Of a DNA stretch of 64,000 nt, positions 11,401-22,793 are shown one piece after another (position 1 is the stretch's first letter; each line of letters opens with the position of its first letter). The stretch comes from Azadirachta indica (taxonomy: Eukaryota > Streptophyta > Magnoliopsida > Sapindales > Meliaceae). The DNA is taken from the NCBI GenBank assembly GCA_022749755.1, contig CM040452.1, forward strand, positions 3,118,350-3,182,349, written 5' to 3'. The translations under genes were made by a program, and so were the position numbers. A model generated the notes under the pieces. It made no database searches. It worked only from the letters and a program-made list of their open reading frames with translations, and was not told the origin of the DNA.

Positions 11401-11632
11401 ATATTGTATTTGCAGCACGATTACAGTGATGACCTCGCTGGTGGCTCTATCGTTCTATGGTGCCAGCCAAATCAAATTTCACTGGGTGGAGCGGTATGAC
11501 AAACTTCTTGTAGGTTCAGTGCTATGTTTGGTTGGCATCTTGACTCTCATCTTTCACGATCACGATCACAATCATGATAGCAATTTGGTTTCCTCTGGAG
11601 ATCATTTACACAGGAAACTGATCTATCTTTAA
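8498..11632 (+). CDS. Plant polytopic membrane protein with His-rich segments (putative metal-transport-like)
   Basis: Three exons, 8498-8645, 10325-10652 and 11416-11632, join in frame with GT-AG introns of 1.68 kb and 0.76 kb. They give a 230-residue protein. Hydrophobic segments lie near residues 10-35, 48-70, 83-102, 117-140, 146-172 and 188-206. The first carries HSFIPTHWLPF (22-32), which recalls the H-x4-D-H membrane motif of NicO/RcnA nickel-cobalt transporters. A cytosolic-type loop has GGHSHSHNQ (105-113), a later helix has SPCATTLP (130-137), and the tail has HDHDHNHD (206-213). Paired His-rich loops are common in metal transporters, so transport of Ni, Co, Zn or a similar ion is a reasonable inference. 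I know of no assay for this plant family. Exon joins restore continuous hydrophobic helices, which supports the model. The first intron holds a tandem triplication. Confidence 0.85.
9490..9805 (+). repeat. Tandem triplication in intron 1 of the membrane-protein gene
   Basis: Three diverged direct copies start at 'gagaacctttg' near 9494, 9616 and 9719. Each is followed by a gctat/gatatgat-type segment, 'ttcttg-tttt(t)ggttagtaac' and a 'cagttaa' tail in the first two. Spacing is about 121 and 104 bases. It is intronic and non-coding. Confidence 0.75.
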
Positions 11633-13344
11633 TGATTTCTATGTTCCATTATCCTGTTATATATGTATTTTGGTAAATGTGACAAATAGAGGGAATGCCC
11701 TCTGTGCCAAGCTAACACTTGACGTTAAACAGTTGCCATGAATTTGAGCACCGAGATTGCTTCTTGTACTTGTTCATGCTGAACAGTCTCTCTAGTGTGG
11801 ATTGATATGATCGGGGGTTAAGGGCAATTGTGGATACTGGTTTAGAGGATGTTTAGGTTTGTTTTCCAAATTTTGTTTTCCATTTTTCTAGAAATGAGAA
11901 TGGTAAAAACATTTTTGTTAAGAGTATTTTAAGGAAAATGATACTTGGAAATGAAATTAGTGTCTATGCATTTTGTGAAGAGAATTAAAAACAGTAATAT
12001 ATTGTTTTCACCATTTTCCTTTTTCCTTTTTGGTCTCATTCCTTCTGTTCCAAGTACGCACTGAACATGGTTGTTTTTTTTTTTTTTTTTAAATTTTCGA
12101 ATTATAATTTTGAAATCATACCACCATGTGCGTTTTTTTAATCAAACACAAACAATATTTTTTATTGTTAAAAACAAATAAATTCAAAATATATGTTATA
12201 TATTCAATGTAATTAGATATTTTTAAAGGTGATATGATTTTTAATACACAATTATTATAAGATGAAATTATTAAATAATTGATAAATATTAGTTTTCAAA
12301 TAAAAATGATAATTTACACAATTCTTCACTTTTTCTTTACTAGACAAAAAATCTGAATATATAGTTTTCTGTTATTTTTTCTCATTTTTATTCATTTTAA
12401 ACTTGTTTATCTTTAACATAGATTATTATTATTCTTTTTTTTAGGAAATTAAATTTTATTTATTTTACAATAACTTCATTTTCGTAAACAATAATTTCCT
12501 TTTCAACTTTTGAAATTTTCGGTTGGGGTTTTGATGTTATGTGCTTTTATGAACCATATTTCTAAACTTATCTTGTGATTTTTTTTTTTCAATTTGGAAA
12601 TTTATTTATGATATATTTTTTTAATTTGATTGCTTTTGAGTTTCATTTTTGGTATAAATTTTTTTTTCGGAGAAAGGCTTGTTATATTCCCATAACTAGA
12701 AAAATTATATTGTATCATTCATATTATTTTCTTTTAAAAAAAAAATCATACTACACACACTCAAAAACTTATTTATTTTACGAGAAAAAATATTAAATTT
12801 ACACATTTTAATGCTTTATTACTATTATATATTACTTAAATTAATTATCTTTAAAATATAATCTTATACCTCTAGAATAAATAATAAAAATGCTGAGTTA
12901 TAGGTGTTCAATTAGTTCTACTCGTAAAATTCTTAGACATAATAAGAGAGATTTAGAGTTTAAATTCCCTTCATATCGAATTAGAACAAATTCAAGTTAT
13001 TTTCTTATAATATTTATAGAAAATTGTGATTTTACCTTTTCATCCACGTCTATTTATAGAACTGGAGAATAAACTATTATTATTATAATAATTTAAAAAT
13101 ATTTAAAAGCTTTTTTTTTCTTCTCGTTTTCCTTTAATTCCATTAATAATTCACCTGACAGTGACACCCCTTGGCCCACCCTTTTGTTTCCCGCCAGATT
13201 TCTCAGTGGTTTCCCTAACTCCCAATTCGAAACCCTCGTTCTCTGAGAAAATCTCAAAACTTTCCGAGAATCGAAGTACTTTCCTTCCAATTCATGTTAG
13301 GGTTTTCCATCCCAATCTGGAAATTTCAAAAACTAGACTGAAAA
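11633..13344. other. Intergenic region between the membrane-protein gene and NSE1
   Basis: The first 250 bases are probable 3'UTR. The rest is AT-rich, with a run of about 20 T at 12071-12090. Composition becomes mixed from about 13150, the promoter and leader of the NSE1 gene. No other gene is supported. Confidence 0.5.
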
Positions 13345-14357
13345 ATGCCGTCATTGAACTGGAAGCACCACACGCTCATTCAAGCATTGATCACACGCGG
13401 CCCTCTCAAGGAGAAAGAATTCCACGCCGTCTTCTCCGGCGTCACCGGGAAAAACCCAGGTCTTGCTTTTACGTTTTCATCTGTTTTCAATGTATCTTTT
13501 TTTTTTATTTATTTTTAAAGTTATATTTTTTTTTTGTTTTTTGTAAAACTTTATTTGTGATATGTGTTTCAACTTGTTTTGATTGAGAATGAACTGACAA
13601 ATTGACAGCGAAATTTTGATAGTTCATAATTTTCTAGTTAAGCCCAAGGGAACTTTAAGTTTGGCTGATCCCTTTTTTTGGTTATTAATTATATTTATCT
13701 CTGTTGTTTATTTAAAAAATTAGGTTTAGGGTTTTTGGTGGAGTAAGTGTCTATAATATACAAATCAGTCAAGCTAATTGGCAAGCCTTTTATTTAATTA
13801 CCATCAATGTAATTGTTCTGCGTGTTTTACTCTTTGATGCAGGTGCTCATCAAGCGCTGTTCAATGAATATCTACTAAGGATAAACAGGGAACTCTCCTC
13901 TTGTCAATTTGAGTTGCGAGGCTGTAGAGACCAATATGATGGCCAAGTTTGTTATGGGGTGGTTAATAATGTTGCTGATGCACAATCCAAGCTTGGAACA
14001 AAATATTCAGTTCCACAGATTGCTTTTTATAAGGGAATTGTAAGTTTCATTGTGAAATTTATATCTTTTCTGCTGGTTTATTATCTTTGAAAATGTTGGT
14101 TGCTGAATTGTACTTGTCATTGATTCCGTTGCTGGCCATTTCATTATTCAAAATCTCTAAAGTTATGGCAAAGGTCCCTATGAGATAAACTCAAGTTTTG
14201 ATCTGCTTGGGTTTCTATTTCCCTTCAATTCCAAGATGTTCCTCTCATATTTTATCATCACAACCGTGAGAGGTTGATGAATTGATCGAGGACTTTTGTA
14301 TCTGTATTTTTCAGTGGAGGTTGGGACTCCCTTTTTTTACCCTATCTCTCCAGGTTG

Positions 14358-14401
<44 letters not shown>

Positions 14402-17400
14402 GTTGAGTTGTCTAGATCTATACATGTATCAGCCTTATTATGGACAGTGTCATGGGTCAAAAACCTTTGTGCAGTATAATCGCCCGTGCAAAACCCTCAG
14501 ATACCCCCAGTGAAGATCAATTGTCAAATTTCTCTACGCAGACACCTAACTGGTCTTGGCTGCCAGACCTCTTTAGGAGAATAGCTCCAGTTCCCAACTA
14601 GTTTATGCAAGGTTGGTCAAGACCCTTTTTCACTGCCATACTTGAGACTAGAAGCTTTCATCACCAACTTCACCACCCTCCCACCCCACAGGTAGTGTGC
14701 ACAGAGTAGATGCCCTCGTGCATGGGTGTGTATTTCTCCTCGCAAAAATGCACACCTGCGCATCCAATAATTGCACTCTGCCTTCACCCATCAACAATTC
14801 CCCAAAGGATTCTACTCTGCCTAGAACTCCCAGGCTATCTCATCTTCCCTGACTCAAAGATGACCCCCTACCCGCAGAGACACCCTGTGTGCAAGCAATT
14901 GTATCTGGCGAAAGCACTTGGCATAGGACACTATAACCAATTGCAGGTTACTTGAAATGTTGCTTCAAGGAGAATTGACAAGCGTGCTTGGAGTAACACT
15001 CTTGTCCAAGCTCTAATACCAAAATGTTATGGGCTGAAAATCTTGTGCAGTATAATTGCAGTTCCCAATCTAAAGTCAACTCTCAAATTTCTCCATGCAT
15101 GCCTAGGAGGTTTCTACTTGCCAGACCTTTTCAGCATAACAGCTCCAATGTCTGACCAGGTTGTGCAGGGTTGGCCTAGACCTTTTTTGACTCCCGCACT
15201 TGAGACTAGATGCCCTCATTGCCAATTCCCCCCCACCAGCTATTATGCTCAAAATTTAGGGGTGTAACAAATAGCTAGCTCACCTTTTTTACAATTGTTA
15301 TTATTTTCTATTAATATTAGTAACACTTTTCTTGTTTCTTATGAAGAATAAAAGTTATATGTGTTCAATGCTGATATCAGATAGAAGCAATTGCCCAAGA
15401 TGTGACAGCTCAAGGTAGCATATCCAACACTGATGCTCTGAATATACAGCTGGAGAATCAGGTACTTTGACCTTCTGACTATCCTTGTCCCTTGTAAAAT
15501 ATAACCTACATGTTACAATCTATATGACTTGGGATATATATCATATAAATTTATTTCTACAAAAATACCTTTTTTGTATACATGCTTACGTGGAACAAGC
15601 TGAAGTGATTACACTCATTTCGGGTTCAATGAAAGTAGAAGTCTAATTCTTTTCATAATAAAGGTTCATTCTGTTCCAAAAGCTGCACACTTCGTCATGA
15701 CAAAGTATTGTTTTCACTCACCATCACTTAATATGTAATTATAAAAGCTAAATGGCTTTGCCTTTGAGACTCCGAGATCTCAGTACACAAAAATAGGCGA
15801 AACAAAAGTTTCATTTTGGTTGGGATTACCAGTAACGTCTCCATACCCAACTGTCGGCGGTTGCCTGTGCGAAATTCTTGTCCCCCATAGCCAGCACCGC
15901 AACCACCTCCAACTCGTTGTTGAGACTTCATACAGTAAACATTTCAGAAGCACCACTTCCTACCATGTCCTCCATCCATAAGTTCCTAATTCTTTTGAGT
16001 TTACCCTGTCCACTGGCACTATCATCAATATGTCATCCAAGTTTGTTTCCTACATCATCATCACTTCATTAATTTTACATCCCGCACCACCGGTGCCACC
16101 TAGCCCTGCATGCCAGCTTCGTGGTGATCGGGGGGTGGGCGGAGGATGGAATATGGTGAACAAGATTATTTTCAGCAAACTTGACATCAATTTATCAAAA
16201 ATAGTGTAAACTTGAAATTAGATTTAGGGAAATTTATTGTAATTTTTGAGAAATTGATTTGCTTTTAACAAAAGCATTCTAACTTTTGCCACCAATTGTG
16301 TTTCCAATTGTTTTTAGATTTCAAAATGAAAAATAGTTACTGCTAAATGGTGCCAAACAGCACCCCTGTTTCTATGGTGGCAGAATAATCAAGAAAGTGG
16401 AGGGAAGTACTTTAAAGTAATTTTTTTCTATTTCAAAGAAATGTTGAAACGTGACTATTAGTGCTGAGTTTACATGAAGAGAGTCCACCTTAACAACTTG
16501 AAAGCCAAATGTAGTTGAACAATCCTAACAAGTATGCTAATCATAATGATCAGTTTACATGGATTTTCTATTCAATGCCTTTTTAATATGAGTTCAGTTG
16601 TTTCATTTTCTTGTAATTCTCTATTCTTTAAATAAGAATCAAAAAATTTCTTTTTTTCGCCATGAAAGAAGGCTTTACTGTTGCACAAGTGTGCAGTTAC
16701 TACTGGAATGGAATGACATGAACTATGAAGGAAGAAAAGAAACAGATTTTACAAGAAAGGGTTTGCTTTTGGACATTATTTTGGATTCCAGTTCTTATGA
16801 ATTTTGAGGAATTCCTCTTTTACTTCCATTTAATTCAGATCAGGATGCTGCTTCTTTGTGACTTTCATTATCTATGTTATTAACTGTTGTTTTGTGTATT
16901 AATTTACATTTTTAGTTGACTGCTTGTCAATATTACATTGTAATCTTATTTTCTATTTGCCAATAAATTCATGTTTCTTATTGGCGGATCCAAAAAAGAG
17001 AGAAAAAGAGAAAAAAGGAAAAGAGATATGCTACTTTATACTTGACAGTTCCCATGGTCTTTTTCAGGTTTTGGCCACCATGGAATCACAGTCGCGTGAA
17101 GGTCCACTTCATATTCCTGCTGCGTTCAGAAATTTCACAATGTCTCAGAAGGAAAAAACACTGAATGAACTTGTGCAGGACAAGTGGCTTTGTTGCATGT
17201 CAGATGGAAAAATTGGACTTGGTGTTAGATCTTGCCTTGACCTGCGGGGTTGGTTCCGCAATTTGGATGTTCCATATTGTGAAGTGTGCAACGAAGCTGT
17301 AGTGAAGGTTCTATTCAATCCTTTCTTTTACGCTCTAGTGGACTTGCCTAGTCTGTTTGACATTTGTTTAGTGTGAAGCTTATTATTTATGTTATTTATT

Positions 17401-18182
17401 TTACTATTTAAGTTTATTATTGCATATGGGATAGGATAATCCATATTGCATTACCTGAAAAGCCTTAATTGGAAGGTTTATTTCTGTGCTTCCAATGCTT
17501 TATGAAACAAAACAACCAAGTTTAAAGGAATGACTACTCAAAAATGTTGGACATTAATCTAGTTTTAGGTGGACCTGTTAATTTGAGGTTAAAATATGTA
17601 AAGATATTCATACTTCCAAATGCCAATGTAATGCTTAGTCCTTACCGTTACACAAGAAGGCTTTAAAATTCCAATTGACACGGAAGTTAATCAATAGCTT
17701 AGAGTAATTTCTGGGGTCCTTTAGTACCACTGCTATATCTGATATTAAGTTGGCAACTATGTTTGACAGGGAGAATTGTGCCGAAAAGAAGGTTGTGCTG
17801 TTCGAATTCATCACTACTGCCTGAAGAAGTTCTCTCAAAGAAAGGTGTCATTCTTGATGCTTTCTTTTTCTCTTGTACATACTATAAATGGATTTCTCTT
17901 AGCCAAATATGCTAACCCTACAAATTTCAGGGTGAAACACTTTGTCCAGGCTGTGGCTTGCAGTGGGAGATTCAAGTACCAAAAGCAGAAGTCATGGAGG
18001 AAGAGGAGCCAAGTGAGCCAGTTCCGAGCCAGCCACCTCCAAGACCTAAAAGAAAGAGGCTTAGAACCAATGAAGCTCATGACGCAGATATCCTTGGATG
18101 TAGTTCTTCTCAGTCTTCCCTACCTAGTTCTGATTTCAGAAGAACAACTCGGAGTTCTACCCGTTCTGCCAGCCAGAGGTAA
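13345..18182 (+). CDS. NSE1: SMC5/6 complex subunit NSE1 homologue (RING-type E3 ligase subunit)
   Basis: NSE1 is a nuclear subunit of the SMC5/6 complex, which acts in DNA repair and chromosome stability; its RING-like domain works with the NSE3 MAGE subunit. Six exons join in frame: 13345-13459, 13843-14039, 15381-15461, 17068-17307, 17770-17844 and 17931-18182, giving 319 residues. The N-terminal half (MPSLNWKHHTLIQALITRGP onward) matches the NSE1 winged-helix region. Residues 202-244 form the C4HC3 RING-like zinc site: C202-x2-C205, C215, C220, H225/H226, C228 and C241-x2-C244. The C-terminus is a Pro/Arg/Ser-rich tail with the basic RPKRKRLR stretch, a likely nuclear localisation signal. 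The length is close to known plant NSE1. Introns 2 and 3 are long: intron 2 holds a TRIM-like element, intron 3 a GC-richer insert. The reading frame is intact. Confidence 0.93.
14359..14400 (+). repeat. (TTA)n microsatellite
   Basis: About 14 uninterrupted ATT/TTA units in intron 2 of NSE1, just upstream of the TRIM-like element. They produce a spurious poly-Tyr ORF. Confidence 0.97.
14448..15269 (-). mobile_element. TRIM-like miniature LTR retrotransposon in NSE1 intron 2
   Basis: Two diverged direct repeats flank a short non-coding core. The right repeat, 15025-15269 (245 bp), begins TGTTATGGG and ends GTGTAACA, the TG...CA form of an LTR. The left repeat spans 14448 to about 14733. It shares 'gtgcagtataat', 'caaatttctc', 'gccagacct' and 'acttgagactaga' in the same order. 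Read on the minus strand, three bases after the right LTR comes TGGTATTAGAGC (around 15010-15021). This closely matches the 3' end of plant initiator tRNA-Met, the usual primer site. A purine-rich run (minus strand, about 14731-14743) precedes the other LTR. The core is only about 290 bases with no gag or pol, so it is non-autonomous. No clean 5-bp target duplication remains, and the LTRs differ substantially, so the insertion is old. Confidence 0.85.
15735..16145. other. GC-richer unidentified insert in NSE1 intron 3
   Basis: Composition here is markedly more GC-rich than the surrounding intron, for example around 'ccgcaccaccggtgccacc' and 'gcgaaattcttgtccccca'. Short ORFs on both strands do not resemble a family I recognise. 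It may be a degenerate insertion or a decayed gene fragment. Confidence 0.45.
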
Positions 18183-21100
18183 TTATTTTTTTTCTGCTCA
18201 TTCCAGTAGTATAAGTTGGAAATGAATGTAAATTTGCTTCAAAACAAATTCTATTTTGTGGATAAATATTTTGTAATAGAGTCTCAGTTAATTCTGCAAC
18301 TTCCCAAAAACTCTTCATTTTGTATGCTCTATAAACAGCAGGATAGTTTTGTGAAACAACTGAATAGTCGGTACATATTGGTTACTAATAGCTCTTGCTA
18401 GTATCAATCCACTATGAGCTGTTAATCTTAATAGTTAATTCCAACTGATGACTGTGGTTGCTTAGCGAAAAAGACATTTTCGCCCTTGATTATCAGGCAA
18501 ATACCAAGGACCAAAATACCCCCTACTGAAAAAAACTTTTTAGTAAATTCCCTCAACATTTTACACTAAGAATCTATCTGGGATGCTGTGACCTTCTACA
18601 TTTACTTGACAACTAAGCAAAAAAACTGTCTTTATATTGGTCAATTATAGTAATAGTAGAACTCAACACCAACAGTAGAAGAGTACACAACAACTCTGGC
18701 ATGCAGACCAGGTTCTTGCCTTGCATAAAATTGGAAAGCGTTTTAAAGATTGTGAAAAATAGTTGGCAGGGAATATAAGGAATATTTTAAACAGTGAATT
18801 TTACTGGAAGCAAATGCTGTGTGAACATAATCTCTGACATTTATTTGTTCGATGTAGTTCAAAGATTCTGTGCAAAATTTTAATACTAAAGCTGATACCA
18901 TTAAAGGGCAAAAAGAAGCTACTGTTCTCTTTGGATTCTGTCAGTTCACATGCATATGCTTCATACTAAAGTTCATTTATTTGTTTATTAATATTATTCT
19001 GATGGTTTCTGTTTATTTCTACATTTGTTTTATTTATTTTATACTCAGGATATCACTTTCAATGTTCAACTTTATGTGAACTTCAACTAAAAGCATTGGC
19101 TGTTAAAAGTCAATGTTTTATAAATAACTGTATATTTACTTTTTTGTTGGGAGGGCGACATGGAAACGGCAATTAGTAGTTCCCAATGCAAGTATTATTA
19201 TTATTATTATTATTATTTGTAAATTATAATTTACAAATAGTGTGAAAAACATGATGTTAATCTGATTATTATTATTTTTTATATTGTAATTCTCGCTTGA
19301 TAAACATTTTTACGTGAGCAAATATAATTTTGATTTATTGTCACAAAATATATGAAAAAGAGTAAAACTTAAGAAAAAGACATGTACTCCCTCAACGTTT
19401 GATCAAAAAGACACTCTAATCTTATTGATTTTACAAATATTTACATAAATCATCCTTAATAAAAATATTTCTTATTTTAAATAAATTATTTATTTGTCTA
19501 TTGCAATTACAATAATACGTTTTCAATTATAGTAATTTTAATAGTTAATGTACTCTTATTTTTGTTCAAATTCATATATTAAATTAACATGCGAGTATAT
19601 ATATATATAAATATATATAATCAAAATTTAAAAATGTACATATCTTTTTTTTTTCTTTTAAAATTTAAAGGTAAAATAAAGGTATATTAAATGAACATAA
19701 ATTTAAATACCAAAAACATTTTAGATTTTAGAAGTGGAGTTACACGATAAGGTGGGGTTCTTGGCAATTGATATAGATGGTCATGGGTCTTTAATTCTTT
19801 ATCTCAAAAGATGTACACTAACTTACTTACATGGGCACTAGGGTTTGTTTGGTTGAGACCTATATGGTACAATTGAAAATGACAATTGAAAGGCTATGTT
19901 TATTTTATGTTAGCAAGCAAGGGGGGTCACATCTTCTTAAAGAAATTAGGTAACTTAGTACTTATACATAACTACTTAAGGTTTTGTCTTTTTTAACCTA
20001 TTTATCATTAAATATTTCTACTAGTATGTGTCATGTTGTAATACGTTAATCTTTTTTTAAAATTTTATTTTTAATTTCTCATGATTTTTACACTAAATTA
20101 TTTATGGTATGAGACTGATCATGTTATGGTATATATTTATTTATAAATACAATTCTCTTATTCTTTTCAATTTTTCTGTTACAATTTTTATCTCTTCTAT
20201 ATTATAATTCTTAATCTTTTTATTTCAATTTTTAACTTTTCGTTTTACTTTTTGTATACAACTCATAAGTTATAAATTATAAAAAAAAGTTGAAAATTGT
20301 AAATAAACTTTAATGAAATGATTACAATATTTCTTTGATTTTAAGTTTTAACATAAATAACTTGACTAAAAAAGATAAAATGGGCAATACACAAAAACAA
20401 TTAAGAATTTATTTGATATAAATTAAAGATTTTTAATTTTATTATTATTTTTTAAAAATTTAGTGATCTATTCAATAATTTTTCTTTTTAGTTACAATGA
20501 ATGGTTAGGGCATAAAAGCAAAATGGTATTTGTTTAAAGTTAATTAAAAAAACACTTTACTAGTTGAAAAGTCCTTTTAATCATTTTTGGCATTTTATAT
20601 TAATCGATCCAAAAAAAAAAAAAAAATTTAAAGTGACAACTAAAGATGGTCTAAAAGTAGCTAAAAGGAAGATAAAACACTAATATTCTTCTTGATTAAG
20701 CATTTTAATTATTTCTATTAAATTACTAAATCCACACTAAAGCTTCAATTATTATTACTATTATTTTTGGATTTACATACACTTTAATTCTATAAAAGAA
20801 TTCTTAACTTTAAACTTAAAAACAAAATAAAAAAAGAAAAAAATGTTATTTTAAGAAAAAGGAGGACCAAAAAGTTTTGGATTCATTGCAAAAGTTATTG
20901 AAACTTCTAGTTAATGCCAGTTATATTCATACTTCTATCTAATTTGATATTTTTATATTTAAATTTTATCGAAATGACAAAGTTAAAATATAATTTACTC
21001 AATTTTAACAATTTCATCTCTAATAAGGATTGTATGAATTTTAAAAAAAAAACTAAATGTTAAAGGTTAATTTGTTAAAATGATCAAAATATGTATTTAT

Positions 21101-22440
21101 TTGTTGTTTCGATGAAGTTTTGGGACAAAAATATTGTTACACTACTTTAAAATTATAGTTAATGTATTTTCTTAACTACTATTTTTATTTGTCCCGTGAG
21201 TGTACTGCAGATAATTTGATAAACATTTGATACTATTAAATTATCTTAATTTAAGTAATAGTAAGGGCGGGTTTGATGTTTCATGAGTAAAACTCTAATT
21301 TAAAATATTTAAAATAAAATTATTATTTTTTTGTGTCAGATTTAATTTTAATCGTTAAAAATATATAAATTTAATGATTTATAAAATACATGTCAAACTA
21401 TTATTTTATACCTAGAGAGCAATAAATAAATAAATATCATTAAAATGATATGTAATTTAGATAAAAACTGAAAACAATTAAAAGAAACATAAATAATTAA
21501 AAGAAAGAAAGAAAGGTAGATGATGGCTAAGAGGTCAAGCCGGCCATTATTAGCTATGGAGCCGAGGCGTTACACTACTGTACACTTATTGGATAATAAC
21601 ATAAAGCTCCTTGATTTTTATGTTTTTACAACAAAATATAATTATATATTCATATCAAATATGTGCCGATCCCTCTGTCTTTCTTAAGTTCTCTAATATT
21701 TATCTTCGTTCTCTCACATGTGAACTCCAACTTCTGTTCAAATCATTGAAATTCTTTGGTCTTTAATATTGTATAATCGTTGTGTTATGATTATTTATAA
21801 GTTAGAAATTTATCCAAAATTCTTATAAATATTTGAATAACATTATTTAGATATATATTCGATTGAACGGTTTTTATTTATTAATAAAGAGAAATTTACT
21901 CACATATTATGAAATATTTAGAGTTCATCTCATGGTTTCTTGAATCTTATTGGCATGTAAATAAAGGTTATTTGGTTTTTTCATTAACGACCTATTTGTG
22001 ATGTAAATATATAAACTACATAATTACATGTGAAAAATATTGTACTACATACGATATAAAGATGAAAGAACTATGGGGTCCTTAAAATATGATTTAATAT
22101 ATATTTTAGTTTTAATAATTTTTAAATTATTTATTCAACTCTCAATTTATTAAATAGGTTCAATTAAATTAGAAATAATTATTGATCCGTAAATAAAAAA
22201 ATTTAGAATCAACATTTACCTCTTTTCTTTGCTAATTTTTTAAAATTATTTTATCATCGTATACATCAAGAAATTTAAAATTTAACGATGCCGACAATAA
22301 TTTATTTTAAGCATGTGACTAATGTTGAATAGAAGAAGTTAAATGAGTAATTTTAAAGTTATTTGAACTAAAATGTAAATTTAATAAGGACTTTAACTAT
22401 TCAATATAAATAAAGTATTGATTAATTAAAAAAAAAATTT
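18183..22440. other. AT-rich intergenic region, NSE1 to DUF630/632 gene
   Basis: Probable NSE1 3'UTR is followed by about 4 kb of AT-rich DNA. It contains a (TTA)n run near 19196-19214, a 26-bp perfect palindrome at 19214-19239 and a small GC-richer island at about 21510-21600. No gene is supported. Confidence 0.55.
19214..19239. repeat. Perfect 26-bp palindrome
   Basis: The half-site 'tatttgtaaatta' is followed immediately by its exact reverse complement. It lies at the end of a TTA microsatellite. Confidence 0.95.
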
Positions 22441-22793
22441 CTAAATTAAAAAAACAAAGGAGGTGGGGACCACAGTCCACGAAACGCTGTAGTGATGTCT
22501 GGCTTTCTATATGCCTTTTGCATGGAACCGGCCATGGCTGCTGACTCGACTCGATCAGATTCGCTCCTCATTGCTTATCTTTTTTTTCTTTTTTCCATTT
22601 TATTTTCTTTTTCAGAAGAAAAAAATTTTCTATTTCTTGATAAATTTTCTCTGTACAGTACCGTCTACACACGTATCTGAATGATTCACTCAACTTAACA
22701 ACAACATAGCATCGATTCTGTCTGAAACCCACGCAGACCAGCTCCTTCTGAACTCTTCTGTTTGGTAGTCCCGAGTCGTCTTTCATTTCCCAG

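Noticed and set aside
12071..12090. T run as the tail of a minus-strand retroposon
   Set aside because: No flanking duplication or retroposon body could be found beside it.
13161..13586. 141-codon ORF over NSE1 exon 1
   Set aside because: It is in another frame than the supported NSE1 exon and runs into intron sequence; it matches no family.
14282..14479. ORF with a poly-Tyr run
   Set aside because: It is only the translated TTA microsatellite in an intron.
14710..15267. ORFs of 81 and 74 codons
   Set aside because: They arise from the GC-richer TRIM-like element, which has no coding domain.
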